DNA from: DATMER01 sp963844885
Lineage (GTDB): Bacteria; Acidobacteriota; Thermoanaerobaculia; Multivoradales; UBA5704
Assembly (NCBI GenBank): GCA_963844885.1
Contig: CAWJQA010000006.1
Location: 878,469-942,468, forward strand
Direction of reading: 5' to 3'
Length of the DNA stretch: 64,000 nucleotides
Shown: positions 16,517 to 26,128 of the stretch, piece by piece
How the letters are laid out: each line of letters begins with the position of its first letter
Numbering within the stretch: position 1 is the stretch's first letter
Notes under the pieces: model-generated
The model's database searches: none
Seen by the model: the letters and a program-made list of their open reading frames with translations, nothing else
Told to the model about the DNA's origin: nothing
Program-made: the position numbers and the translations under genes

Positions 16517-17783
16517 TCCGGATCGGGCGGAAAGCCCGCGCTTCAACCGCGCTCAGGTACTTGTGCTCGGCCTCGAGGGATACCGATCCGAAATCCTCGG
16601 GCCAATCTCCGTAGGCGCCGAGCTGATCGAGGTCGCCGGGATGGATCGTGGTCAGGCCGTCCTTGTTCCGCTCGAACCAGTACAGCCCTACATTCTTGGC
16701 CGAGAGCCGTTCCTCCGCAACCAGAGACTGGACGGCGAGCAGAAGAAGGGAGCTGTGCGTCTCCAGAACCACTCGCGCTCCCCGGTCCGCGGCCTCCATC
16801 AGCAGCGAGGCGAGGCCCTCCTGGGCGCGGGGATGCAGATGAATCTCCGGCTGCTCGAGATAGACCAGTTGCCCCGGCTTCGCAACGAGCAAGGCGACCA
16901 GCACCGGCAGCACCTGGGAGACGCCGAAGCCGACATCCGCGATGTTGACGAGATCTTCGGGAGTCTTCCGCCTGTGCTCCGGGAGACGGCCCACGAGAAG
17001 CTCGACCTGCGTGGCATCGATCGACCTGGCCCTCACTCCCCACGTGAGCCCCAGCCGCCGCAGGTGCTCGCCCAGGATCTCCAGACGCTTGTCGTGGGAC
17101 CGCTGCCACGAGGCGATGACGCTCGCAGCGTAGGGATCAAACGGCCCCGAGAACAACTCACCGATCGCGGTGGTCGGGTACGACCGCGCCGGGTTCCCTC
17201 TCAAGCCCGGAACATGAATGATCGACCTGAGATTGCGGGCGAGATCGTCAAGGCACAATGGAACCCGACTGACGAAAGCCCCGTCTTGATAGCCGTTGAC
17301 GAATAGGAAACACCTCTCTTGAACAATCTTCCAGTCAAACGCCGGGAATATCTCACGGAGCTTCTCGGACGGCGTGTCCGGCTCCAGAACAAACTTCGGA
17401 CCATCCGTCATACGAACAAGCTCAAAGCCCTCGCCATCCTGGCGAAACAGATGCTTCAGGTAGCCTGCACGATGGTCCAAGGCGACGCCGACTTCAAATT
17501 CCCGTGCGGCACGCTGGCCGCCTACTCTCGACAGGAGCTGCTCGGCGGACGTGAATCGGACGTGGGGACCGTCCAGAAGGAGGGGCCCCGGGTCATAGCT
17601 CGCTTCAAGGGTCTGCTTGAGCAGAAGCAACGGTTGCATGGCACTCGACTTGCCCGAGCTGTTCGCCCCGGCCAGGATCGTGAGGGGTCGGATCTCGATG
17701 GACAACGGCGTCGCAAGAGACTTGAATCCCTTGACGAAAACTCCGCTGATCCCGGTCACCGGCTTCGAGTCGGCCATGGCCAT
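16503..17783 (-). CDS. AAA ATPase of the DUF3696 / OLD-like (ABC-type) group
   Basis: 426 residues. It begins with an FKSLATPLSIEIRPLTILAG strand and Walker A GANSSGKS (39-46). Downstream are the signature-like GVSQVLPVLVALL, Walker B LVYLEQPEIHLHP and a switch VVLETHSSLLL, which together define SMC-like AAA ATPases related to RecF/OLD with a DUF3696-like C-terminus (GDWPEDFG). The ATG at 17783 has AAGGTAG just upstream. It sits 13 nt after the NUDIX gene and overlaps the PIN-like gene. The likely role is an ATP-driven sensor for the PIN-like partner, possibly anti-phage; this is inference. Confidence 0.82.
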   Translation of the reverse strand: MAMADSKPVTGISGVFVKGFKSLATPLSIEIRPLTILAGANSSGKSSAMQPLLLLKQTLEASYDPGPLLLDGPHVRFTSAEQLLSRVGGQRAAREFEVGVALDHRAGYLKHLFRQDGEGFELVRMTDGPKFVLEPDTPSEKLREIFPAFDWKIVQERCFLFVNGYQDGAFVSRVPLCLDDLARNLRSIIHVPGLRGNPARSYPTTAIGELFSGPFDPYAASVIASWQRSHDKRLEILGEHLRRLGLTWGVRARSIDATQVELLVGRLPEHRRKTPEDLVNIADVGFGVSQVLPVLVALLVAKPGQLVYLEQPEIHLHPRAQEGLASLLMEAADRGARVVLETHSSLLLLAVQSLVAEERLSAKNVGLYWFERNKDGLTTIHPGDLDQLGAYGDWPEDFGSVSLEAEHKYLSAVEARAFRPIRNAKG

Positions 17784-17796
17784 ACTCTACCTTGGA

Positions 17797-18384
17797 TCAG
17801 TTCTCCGTATCCGGCTCCAACCCCAGCCGCACCAGGAGGTTCTGGAGGATGCGCGCCGTCAGGCCCCAGATCTGGCGGTTGCCGATGTGGTAGACGAGGA
17901 GGAGACGCTCGACGCCGTTGATCTTCACCGGCCGCTCCTCGACCAGGCGCGGGTTCGAGAAGGCGCTCAGGGGGAGACTGAAGACCTCGGCGATCTCGCC
18001 CGCGTTCGGCGTGGCCTTGTAGGGAAAGGGGACCGCTCCGACACAAGGGATCACGCGGAAGCCGGCCGGGGTATCCCCCTCGTCGAGCTCGCCCAGGCGG
18101 AGGATCGCCTTCGGCTCGAACCCGATCTCCTCGTGGGTCTCACGCAAGGCCGCGGCCCACGGATCTTCCTTGAGCTCGCGGCCTCCGCCCGGGAAGGCGA
18201 TCTGGCTGCGGTGGCTCGGCAGATGGTCCGTGCGCTTGGTCAGAACGGTCCACAGCTCCCCGGCATCCACATAAAGCGGCACCAGCACCGACGCTGGACG
18301 CAGGTCGCTCACCGCCAGCCGGCGCGGCGGCGGCGAAGCGAGGCGGTCCCGGATCTCCTGGATCCAACTGCGCGGCTCGCTCAT
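17797..18384 (-). CDS. NUDIX hydrolase, CoA-diphosphatase (NudL) type
   Basis: 195 residues with a complete Nudix box: Gly, five residues, Glu, seven residues, then RETHEEIGF (roughly residues 70-92). The preceding HLPSHRSQIAFPGGG is the extension typical of the CoA pyrophosphatase subgroup, which cleaves CoA and acyl-CoA to phosphopantetheine and 3',5'-ADP. It starts on ATGA shared with the stop of the membrane-protein gene, so it is part of the same operon. Usual family length. Confidence 0.88.
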   Translation of the reverse strand: MSEPRSWIQEIRDRLASPPPRRLAVSDLRPASVLVPLYVDAGELWTVLTKRTDHLPSHRSQIAFPGGGRELKEDPWAAALRETHEEIGFEPKAILRLGELDEGDTPAGFRVIPCVGAVPFPYKATPNAGEIAEVFSLPLSAFSNPRLVEERPVKINGVERLLLVYHIGNRQIWGLTARILQNLLVRLGLEPDTEN

Positions 18385-20057
18385 CGTCCCTCCCCGCTCC
18401 TTTGTATCACCACATCCCGGGAGGCGTGGACCCGGAAGCCGATCGGCTTGGCCGGCGCCTCCGGCAGCCGGAAGCTCACCTGGTAGACGTGGGAATCCCC
18501 TCCCGTCCAGCCCATGGGATAGGTCCGCGGCAGGCCGAGCGGGATCTCAAAAGACACGGAGCCGTCCGGCCGCAGGACCGTCGGTCTCAATTCCTGACCG
18601 CCGGCGATCAGCCGGGTGGGCGCGTTGCGGTCGAAGTCCAGCACCAGAGCGTCGAGCGGCTCGGCGCTCGCCGCCACCAGGCCGCCGGTCTCGTCTCCGG
18701 CGATCCGCAGGTCGGTCCCATGCTCCGCCTTCCAGATATTCCGGCTCGTGGGCTTGATACGGATACCGCCGTAGGCCACCCATTCGCCCGGGAGATCCTG
18801 CTGTGTCGCCTCGTATGGCAGCCACGCCGCCAGCCGGCTCGGCTCCCTTGGCTCCGATACCGCGGGGTGTGTCCAGACGGGGAGCAGGACCGGGGCGGCC
18901 AGAGCCGCTGCGACGACAGCCCAGGAGGTCCGCAGCGGCCGGGCCGGCAGGAACCAGAGAGCGGCGTAGAGAGGGAGGAACAGGCGGTTGCCAAGGCCGG
19001 CGCCGACTCCCGCGAAGCCGTAAGGACGCAGAACCAGAAAGGCCAGCGACGCCAGAGCCGCCGCGGCGATCAACCACCACCTTCCCCGATCCGGCCGGAA
19101 CGCGGCGAGGGCCAGCAGCACCGGCAGGAAGTACGGCAGGATGCCCACGCTCCTCCCAACCAGGAAGTAGATCCCGTTCCAGAGCAAGAGGCCAGGGTCG
19201 AGCGCCGGCCGGAGAGCGGCCAGGCTCCAGAACGGCTCACCGCCTGCCGCGGTCTGGATGAAAGAGGTCAGGGCGAAGACGGCCGCCGCTCCCGATACCA
19301 ACCCTGCCCAGGCCATCGCCCGGCGGCCCGCCAGGGATTGCTGGGAGCGGTGCAGGGCCACGGCCGCGGGCAGCAGAAGAAGGAGGTACGGCAACCGGTA
19401 GGTGCCCGGGATGGCGAGCAGCACCCCGATCGCCAGCCAGCGGACAAACGTGCCGAAGCTCCTGGTCTGCACCTCCTGGTAGACCGACTGAGGGACCGGC
19501 GATCCCTGCGGATCGGCATACACAAGCGCGAAGCCGGCGGCGGTGACCGCCAGGAGGAAGACGTCGGCCGTCGCCAGGAACACAGAAGAGAAGGTCGCCG
19601 AGGCGAAGACGAAGACGGCCACCCAGACCGGCGGCGCCGAGCCGGCCGGCGCATGCTGCCGGCCGAGAGCCCACGCCGCCAGGATCGCGGCCACGGCCAG
19701 GAGCAGCGCGTTGACCACGCGCATCCCGCGGTGCGGCATCACCCGGACGAACGGCAGGCACAGCAGCGAGTGGTAGAACGGCCGCGCGAACACCTGGGTC
19801 CGGCCGCCGTCGCGGCTGTCCAGGTCGATCCCCTTGGGCCGCACGCCCCACTGATCGACATAGCGCCGGTAGTCCTCGCCGGTATAGCGGAGGTCGAAAT
19901 CCCAGGCCAGGCTGGCGGCCTGAAGGGCGTAGGTCGGCTCCTCCCCCTGGTCGGGCGGCCGGGCCGCGCGGTCGCTGAACAGCGCAAACCCGAGGACAGC
20001 GAGGAGCGGCGCCAGGAGGACCAGCCAGCCGGGCGAATCGAGGAGGAGCCGTTTCAC
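18381..20057 (-). CDS. Polytopic membrane protein, GT-C glycosyltransferase-like
   Basis: 558 residues with about ten hydrophobic segments. After the first membrane segment there is an acidic loop (QGEEPTYALQAASLAWDFDL and a following Asp/Tyr-rich part), as in GT39/GT83-like membrane transferases that use polyprenyl-linked sugars. A soluble C-terminal beta-rich domain follows the last segment. The GTG start at 20057 was chosen because GTGA overlaps the stop of the glycosyltransferase gene. Together with that gene it suggests envelope glycan assembly. Specificity unknown. Confidence 0.7.
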   Translation of the reverse strand: MKRLLLDSPGWLVLLAPLLAVLGFALFSDRAARPPDQGEEPTYALQAASLAWDFDLRYTGEDYRRYVDQWGVRPKGIDLDSRDGGRTQVFARPFYHSLLCLPFVRVMPHRGMRVVNALLLAVAAILAAWALGRQHAPAGSAPPVWVAVFVFASATFSSVFLATADVFLLAVTAAGFALVYADPQGSPVPQSVYQEVQTRSFGTFVRWLAIGVLLAIPGTYRLPYLLLLLPAAVALHRSQQSLAGRRAMAWAGLVSGAAAVFALTSFIQTAAGGEPFWSLAALRPALDPGLLLWNGIYFLVGRSVGILPYFLPVLLALAAFRPDRGRWWLIAAAALASLAFLVLRPYGFAGVGAGLGNRLFLPLYAALWFLPARPLRTSWAVVAAALAAPVLLPVWTHPAVSEPREPSRLAAWLPYEATQQDLPGEWVAYGGIRIKPTSRNIWKAEHGTDLRIAGDETGGLVAASAEPLDALVLDFDRNAPTRLIAGGQELRPTVLRPDGSVSFEIPLGLPRTYPMGWTGGDSHVYQVSFRLPEAPAKPIGFRVHASRDVVIQRSGEGR

Positions 20058-21658
20058 AGATGCATCTCCCATCTCGGCCCGCCGAGCTTGGAGAACCCGA
20101 GGCCGCCGAAGAGGTGAGGCTCGATCCACAGGTGGGCCGGGCCCGGCGGCCGGCGGACGTCGGTCTCGACCCAGATCTCGTCGCCCGGTGCCAGGTCCCG
20201 CGGCAGGGGGAGCCACGGCCGGCCGGCGAGCAGATCCTCGGAGAGGCCCTCATCCGTGAACAGCTTGACCACCACCGCCACTCCGCCCGGCCCCCGCTCC
20301 CCCGCGAGCCAGCGCGCGAAGCCGCGGTTGCGCAAGCGGATCCTCAACCGGCGCCGCTCTCCTTCCGGCCAGGGCAGGCCGGCGCCGTGGACCTCGATCT
20401 CGCCGTCGAGCCGGCCCCAGGCCAGGCTGCTCGGCGGCGGCACGTCCGGCCTGTCTGGCAGATCCCCGGGAGGCGCCAGCTCGCGCCACTCCCGGCAGGC
20501 CTCCACCACCGCCTCCGCGGACCGCGCCGGATCGTGGCGGACTCGGACGTGCTCCCGCGCCGCCTCGCCCATGGCGCGCAGCCGGCCGGGCTCGGCCAGG
20601 AGGCCGCGCAGGAGAGCCGCCAGCTCGGCCGGCTCCTCCTCTCCGGCCAGCGGCACGCGCACCACGACCTCCCGCGGCAGGTCGGCGAACTGGGCATAGT
20701 CGGAGACGATGGCCGGACGCCCGGCCGCCAGCACCCGCAGCAGCGACGCCGAGGTCTCCCCCGCTGTCGGGTACCGAAGATTGAGGCAGAGGTCGATCGC
20801 CGAGATGGCCGACTCGAACTCCTCGAACGGCACGAAGCCGAGCACGTGGACCCGGTCGGCCACACCGGCCCGGCGCGCCTCCTCCTCCAGGTCGAGGCCT
20901 TTCGAAGACTCCCCCACGATCAGCAGGTGGGCCTCTTCGAGCCCGGGGCAGGCCAGGGCGCGGACGGCCACGGCGGTCCGCTTGATCGGGGTCTGGAACC
21001 CGAACGAGCCGAGCACCGGCTTGTCCTCCGGCAACCCGAAGCGGCGGCGGAGCCGGCGTCCCGCTTCGAGGTCGGCGGCGGCGGGCAGCGGCACGCCCAT
21101 CGAGATCGCCCGCACCCGGATCTCCGGATCTTCCTCGCGGATCACGCCCGCGGCCCACTCGCTGTGGACGAGCACCCCCCGCTGGCGGCGCAGCAGAGCA
21201 CGGTGCGCCGGCAGGGAGAAGACCGGCGCGTCGCCATACGCGTTCCAGCGCTTGGCGAGCGCCGCGGCCTCGCCGACCCAGCCGTGGTCGCGGGTCAGGA
21301 GATCTTTATAGAGGAAGAACTCGCCGCGGCCGAGCGTGAGGTCGAGCAGCAGGTGGTGCAGGACCAGATCGTGGAGCGTGAGCACGCCCGGGATGCGCAG
21401 CGCCAGGTCGCGCACCCCTTCGTGATACCGGTTGTTGCCCATCTGATAGAGCGGCAGCCGGCCGGCCTCCCCCGTCGCCGCGGCCGTGGCCATGGACCAG
21501 GATCGCTCCACGTCCTGGGCCACGGGCTGGCCCGGCAGATGGATCAGCCGCACGTCGGCCCGCTCCGCGAGGTGCGGCAGCAGGTCGACGCTGTAGTCGG
21601 CGATCCCCGACCGGACCGGCGGCAGCGGGGAGACGTAGTCGAGGCGCAATTTTGTCAT
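20054..21658 (-). CDS. Glycosyltransferase family 4 with extra C-terminal beta domain
   Basis: 534 residues. An N-terminal Rossmann half (LDYVSPLPPVRSGIADYS, LHDLVLHH) and a C-terminal GT-B half (VLGSFGFQTPIKR, LLIVGESSKGLDLE, DLCLNLRYPTAGETSASLLR with the conserved Glu region) give a GT4 retaining transferase. About 120 residues after the GT domain form a separate, probably beta-sandwich, domain (RLRIRLRNRGFARWLAGE and following). ATG 21658 follows a GAGGGGGAG ribosome site. Coupled by GTGA to the downstream membrane protein. Confidence 0.88.
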   Translation of the reverse strand: MTKLRLDYVSPLPPVRSGIADYSVDLLPHLAERADVRLIHLPGQPVAQDVERSWSMATAAATGEAGRLPLYQMGNNRYHEGVRDLALRIPGVLTLHDLVLHHLLLDLTLGRGEFFLYKDLLTRDHGWVGEAAALAKRWNAYGDAPVFSLPAHRALLRRQRGVLVHSEWAAGVIREEDPEIRVRAISMGVPLPAAADLEAGRRLRRRFGLPEDKPVLGSFGFQTPIKRTAVAVRALACPGLEEAHLLIVGESSKGLDLEEEARRAGVADRVHVLGFVPFEEFESAISAIDLCLNLRYPTAGETSASLLRVLAAGRPAIVSDYAQFADLPREVVVRVPLAGEEEPAELAALLRGLLAEPGRLRAMGEAAREHVRVRHDPARSAEAVVEACREWRELAPPGDLPDRPDVPPPSSLAWGRLDGEIEVHGAGLPWPEGERRRLRIRLRNRGFARWLAGERGPGGVAVVVKLFTDEGLSEDLLAGRPWLPLPRDLAPGDEIWVETDVRRPPGPAHLWIEPHLFGGLGFSKLGGPRWEMHL

Positions 21659-21664
21659 AAGTCT

Positions 21665-21710
21665 CCCCCTCTCCCGGGGCGGGTGGACTCGGGCGGACCG
21701 GGAGAGGGGG
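21665..21710. terminator. Inverted repeat / hairpin between prfB and glycosyltransferase
   Basis: CCCCCTCTCCCGG and CCGGGAGAGGGGG form a perfect 13-bp stem with a 20-nt loop directly downstream of prfB. There is no clear U-tract, so it is a stem-type terminator or processing site rather than a canonical one. Confidence 0.6.
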
Positions 21711-21727
21711 CCGGGGGGTGAGGGCTC

Positions 21728-22869
21728 CTAAAACGCAAGCTCGTCCTTGCCCGGCGCCGCCATCTGGCCCTTGAGATAGGCCTCGATGAACGGGTCGATG
21801 GCGCCGTCGAGGACGCCGTCGGCGTCGCCGACCGTCTGCGCCGGTGCGGTGGTCCTTGACCATCCGGTAGGGCTGCAGGACGTAGCTGCGGATCTGGCTC
21901 CCCCAGGCGATGTCCATCTTCGGCGCCCTCGACGCTCGTCCTGCTCCGCCTTGCGCTTCTTGAGCTCGAGGTCGTAGAGCCGGGCGCGCAGCATCTTCAT
22001 CGCCGTGGCGCGGTTCTTGATCTGGCTGCGCTCGTTCTGGCAGGCTGCACCACGATGCTGGTCGGCAGGTGGGTGATGCGGACCGCCGACTCGGTCTTGT
22101 TGACGTGCTGGCCGCCGGCGCCCGACGAGCGGAAGGTGTCGATCCGCAGGTCCTTGTCGTTGATCTCGATCTCGATCGTGTCGTCGACCTCCGGGTAGAC
22201 GTAGACCGAGGCGAACGAGGTGTGGCGCCGCGCCTGCGGAGTCGAACGGGCTGATCCGCACCAGCCGGTGCACGCCGTTCTCGCCCTTGAGGTAGCCGAA
22301 GGCGTTCGTCGCCGCGGACCGCGAACGGTGGCGCTCTTGATCCCGGCCTCCTCGCCGTCCTGGCTGGTCGATCAGCTCGAGCGCGTAGCCCTTGCTGCTC
22401 GCGCCCAGCGCAGGTACATGCGCAGCAGCATCGACGCCCAGTCCTGCGACTCGGTGCCGCCGGCGCCGGCGTTGATCGCCATCAGGGCGTTCTTGTCGTC
22501 GTCCGGGCCGGAGAGCTTGAGCTCCAGGTCGAGCTCGCTCGAGCTTCGCCTGTCGAGCCGCTCGACGAACTGTGAGCGCGTCCGGGTCGGCCTCGCCCGT
22601 AGAGCCGAGGAGCTCGCTGCCAGGTGGCGAGCTCCTCGGCGTCGGAGCGCAGCGGGTTCAGAGTTCGCGACGCTTCGCTCGATGCTGCCGGCGCTTCTGC
22701 ATCAGGCCGGCCGACTCGGTCGGCTTGTCCCAGAAACCCGGCATCTCCATCTGCCGGTCGATGTCCTTCAGCTCGTTCTTCGACGCCGGCTTCTTCAAAG
22801 ATACCCCCGGATCGTTGCGAGCTCTTCGCGCGAGGTGTCGAGGCGCTGCTGCAGTTCGGAGGCGAGCAT
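21728..22869 (-). CDS. prfB: Peptide chain release factor 2 (indel-ridden in this sequence)
   Basis: Class I release factor recognising UAA/UGA. Seen in pieces in different frames: N-terminus LASELQQRLDTSREEL, the GAGGQHVNKT catalytic GGQ region near 22100, CQNERSQIKNRATAMKMLRA and C-terminus DPFIEAYLKGQMAAPGKDEL. The first frame change, at 22795-22800, is the natural programmed +1 site. Later ones (for example near 21840, 21925, 22050 and 22235) are 1-2 nt insertions or deletions relative to the expected protein. As prfB is essential, these are most likely sequence errors. ATG 22869 gives a first reading phase of 24 codons, normal for RF2. Confidence 0.9.
22795..22810 (-). promoter_or_regulatory. 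RF2 programmed +1 frameshift site
   Basis: On the minus strand the sequence reads CGG GGG TAT CTT TGA. An internal Shine-Dalgarno-like G-run is followed three bases later by the slippery CTT and an in-frame TGA, ending the RGYL leader exactly as in E. coli prfB. Low RF2 lets ribosomes slip +1 and make the full protein, an autoregulatory loop. Confidence 0.92.
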
Positions 22870-22887
22870 GAGGCGGACGAGGATATC

Positions 22888-24500
22888 CTAGCGCTCGACG
22901 AGGTCGAATTGCGCGCGCGCCAGCGGCCCGATGCGGCCGAGCGCCGGCGACGAGGATCGCCAGGCAGAGCGCCGGGAACAGCCAGGGCGCGCGCGCGAAC
23001 GGGCGTGAGGTCGCGTCCGCCCCTGGAACCGAGCGCCGGCAGCAGGCCGCTCTCGCTGACGCCCGAGCCGCGCCGCGCAGCCGAGCCGTCCGGGGCGATC
23101 ACGGCGGAGACGCCGGTGATCGCGGCGCGCAGCAGCGGCCGGCGGTTCTCGGCGGCGCGGAAGCGGGCGGCGCGCAGATGCTGCCAGGGTGCCGCGGTGT
23201 CGCCGTACCAGGCGTCGTTGGTCATGCTGACGAGCACCGTCGCGCCGGCGCGCGTCAGCTCGGCGACCTCGCTCGGCGAAGACGACCTCGTAGCAGATGG
23301 CCGGCCCGAGCCGCTCCCGCTCCCAGTCGAGCAGCAGCGGCAGCTCGCCGCCGCCGGCGAGAAGTCGCCGGCGTTGCGCGCCAGCTTGCGATGAAGGAGA
23401 AGAGCCTCGGCAAGCGGCACGTATTCGCCGAACGGCACCAGGTGGCGCTTGTCGTAGCGCGTCGGACCGTCCCCGCCGCGCGAGCAGGAGGCGGAGTTGA
23501 AAGTAGCGTCCACCTGCGCCGTCTTCGGCGTGGAGTTGAGCAGCACCGAGCAGCCCGCGCGTGACAGCGCGGCGAGGTCGGCCTCGGAGCTGCGGGTCGC
23601 CGGCCGTAGGAGAACGGCCAGGCGGCGCTCTCCGGCCAGAGCACCAGCGTCGCCCGGCTGGCAGGCCTCGGTCGAGAGCGCGATCAGCCGCCGGTAGTCG
23701 GCAGCGACCGCTCCGGGTCGAAGGACCACAGGTTCGGGGATGTTCGGCTGGACGATCGCACCGGCAGGCCAGCATCGCCGAGCTGGCCGAACCGCCCGCG
23801 TCGCGCACCGTCGTCCAGCGCTCTCGCGCAGGCCCAGCGCCCGGCCAGCGCCAGGAGGAGCAGCGGCGAGCAGCAGGCCGACGGCCGCGGCTGCCAGCGG
23901 CCGGCGGCGACGGCCGCGCGCGAGGCCGCGCGCTCGCCAGACGCACCAGGAACGAGACCCCGCACGGCGCCGATCCAGGCCGCGAGCCGCAGCGCGCCCG
24001 GGCACGTCGGTCCACGGCATAGGCCGCGAGGTTCCAGGGGAAGCCGGAGAACAGCAGGCCGCGCAGCCATTCGAGCGCACCCAGAGGCCGGGCAGCGCCA
24101 GCCAGGCGCGAGCGACGGCCGCCGCGGCGCCAGAGCCGGCCGCCGAGGGCCGCGAAGACCGCGTGGTAGAGCCGCGAGGAAGGCGGCCAGCAAGCCGAGC
24201 AGCGGGACCGGCCAGCCAGCCCGGCGATGCGCGCCATAGGTCGCGAGCGTGCGGGACGATCCAGGACATCGCCGATCGATCCAGGCCGCGATGCCGTGCA
24301 ACCAGCCGAGGCAGCCGGCGCGGGGCTGGCCGAGCAGCAGGAACAGCGGCACCAAGCGAGCGGCCAGCGGCAGCGAGGGCGAGCCGAAGCGATGCCCCGC
24401 AACGCCCCCGCCGCAGAGCGGGCCGAGCGGCGAGCGCCGAGCAGGGAGCCAGGCGCCAGGGGCGCTGCAGCGCCCGGGCGCGAGGGCCGCAGGCCGGAAG
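22888..24500 (-). CDS. lnt: Apolipoprotein N-acyltransferase (indel-ridden)
   Basis: Inner-membrane enzyme adding the third acyl chain to lipoproteins. The nitrilase-like catalytic domain is recognisable across frames: a WPES-type segment near 23640, YDKRHLVPFGEYVPL near 23400, ICYEVVF with the catalytic Cys near 23290, and TNDAWYGDTAAPWQHLRAA near 23200. Upstream are hydrophobic N-terminal segments (SGFPWNLAAYA near 24030). Frame changes occur every 50-150 bp and there is no single intact frame, so start and length are approximate. It lies between the SPOR gene and prfB. Error rather than decay is assumed because prfB next to it shows the same pattern. Confidence 0.85.
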
Positions 24501-25306
24501 CTAAGGCGTCGGTCACCCAGGTTTCGAGCTGGAAGTCGCGCCGGAGCTTCGTCCGCCGACCGTCTGCGCCTGATCGCGCGTCGGCGAAGGGCCCGATCGC
24601 GCACGCGGTAGGTGCGTGCTGCCGCCCTTCGGCGTCACCGGCGAGAGGAAGGCTTTGTAGCCCGCCTTGCGCAGTCGGCGCGACGATCTCGCCTGGTCGC
24701 GCGCCGCGTTGGAGAAGACCTGGATGACCTGCCGCGGAGATCTTGGCTCCGCCTACGGCGGGCTTCGCCGCGGCCTCCGGTTCACGGCGCGGCCTCCGGC
24801 TTCGCGGCTGCCGGAGCGGGCTCTGGCCGGGGCTCGCGGCCGGCGCCGGCGGCGGCGCTGGTCGACGTCGGTGCCGGCCGCATCACGGCCGCTCGGCCGC
24901 CGGCCGGCCCGGTCCGCGGCCATCGGTGGCGGTCGGGTCGGTGGCCGGCACCTCCTGCGCGTCGCGCTCATCCTCCGCCGACGGCGTCTCGCTCGGCGCG
25001 GGCCGGGGCCGGCCGGCGGTCGCGGCATCGGAGGCGCGGCCCGGCGATGTCCCGCGTGTGCTGGCCTCGTGCCTCGAAGAATGGAACTCCTCAGGCCTGC
25101 TCGCCTGAGGCTCGGCTCGGCGCGGGAGACGATCGCCGCCTCGGTGATCCGCCGTCGGCCGCACCGCGAGCTGCTCCCGCCCGATCCAGACGCCGGAGAA
25201 GAACGCCGCGACGATGCAGTCAGCAGCACCACGAAGGCGACAGCACCTGCCGGTTGGTCAGCGCGATCTCGTAGTAGCTCGGCTCGTGCGATTCGCTCGA
25301 TTCCAC
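24501..25306 (-). CDS. SPOR-domain membrane protein (DedD/FtsN-like, indel-ridden)
   Basis: A short cytoplasmic start (ESSESHEPSYYEIALTNRQV), one membrane segment (VVLLT...) and a long Pro/Ala-rich linker lead to a C-terminal SPOR domain. The latter reads VQVFSN near 24710, RKAGYKAFLSPVTPKGGST near 24650, GPF near 24590 and DFQLETWVTDA at the end. SPOR domains bind denuded septal peptidoglycan, so this is probably a division- or envelope-associated protein. Several frameshifts are present; the GTG at 25306 and TAG at 24501-24503 are the best end points I can find. Confidence 0.75.
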
Positions 25307-25337
25307 GACTCGCCGCTTCGCTCTCGCCTTCCGGAAT

Positions 25338-26113
25338 CTACTCGCTCTGTACCGAGTTCGGGAAGAACGACTTCATCAGGTCGATCGGCAGCGGGAAGAT
25401 GATCGTCGAGTTCTTCTCGGCGGCGATCTCGGTCAGCGTCTGCAGGTAGCGCAGCTGCAGCGTCACCGGGTTCTGCGACGATCGATCTCGGCCGCCTCGC
25501 CGAGAGCCTTCGAGGCCTCGAACTCGCCCTGCGGCGTGGATGATCTTGGCGCGCTTCTCGCGCTCGGCCTCGGCCTGCTTGGCCATGGCGCGCTGCATCT
25601 CCTGCGGCAGGTCGACGTGCTTGACCTCGACCATCGAGACCTTGATCCCCCACGGGTCGGTGTGCTGGTCGATGATCTCCTGCAGCCGCTCGTTGAGCTT
25701 CTCGCGCTCGGACAGCAGCTCGTCGAGCTCGGCCTGGCCGAGCACCGAGCGCAGGGTGGTCTGCGCGAGCTGGCTGGTGGCGTAGAGGTAGTTCTCGACC
25801 TGACGATCACCGCGCGGCCGGGTCGACGACCCGGAAGTAGACGCACCGCGTTGACCTTGACCGAGACGTTGTCGCGGGTGATGACGTCCTGCGGCGGCAC
25901 GTCGAGCACGACGGTGCGCAGCGAGATGCGTGACCATCCGGTCGATCGGCCAGAAGAGGAGATCAGGCCCGGGCCCTTCGGCTCGGCGAGCAGCCGGCCG
26001 AGCCGGAAGATGACGCCGCGCTCGTACTCGTTCAGGACGTTGACCCAGCGTGAAGAACAGGAACACGCCGATGACGACGATCAGCGCCGATCCCGAAAAA
26101 GCTTCCTGTCCAT
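25338..26113 (-). CDS. Slipin / SPFH-band 7 membrane protein (indel-ridden)
   Basis: N-terminal membrane segment (FSGSALIVVIGVFLFF), then the SPFH domain. The latter is continuous from ENYLYATSQLAQTTLRS through KHVDLPQEMQRAMAKQAEAE to LMKSFFPNSVQSE, and broken by at least five 1-2 nt indels between 25800 and 26050 (for example extra bases near 26049 and 25930). Slipins form membrane scaffolds and are usually co-encoded with NfeD, as here: the nfeD-type gene ends 15 nt upstream. ATG 26113 has AAAGGA 7 nt before it. Confidence 0.9.
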
Positions 26114-26128
26114 CGCGATTCCTTTCGG

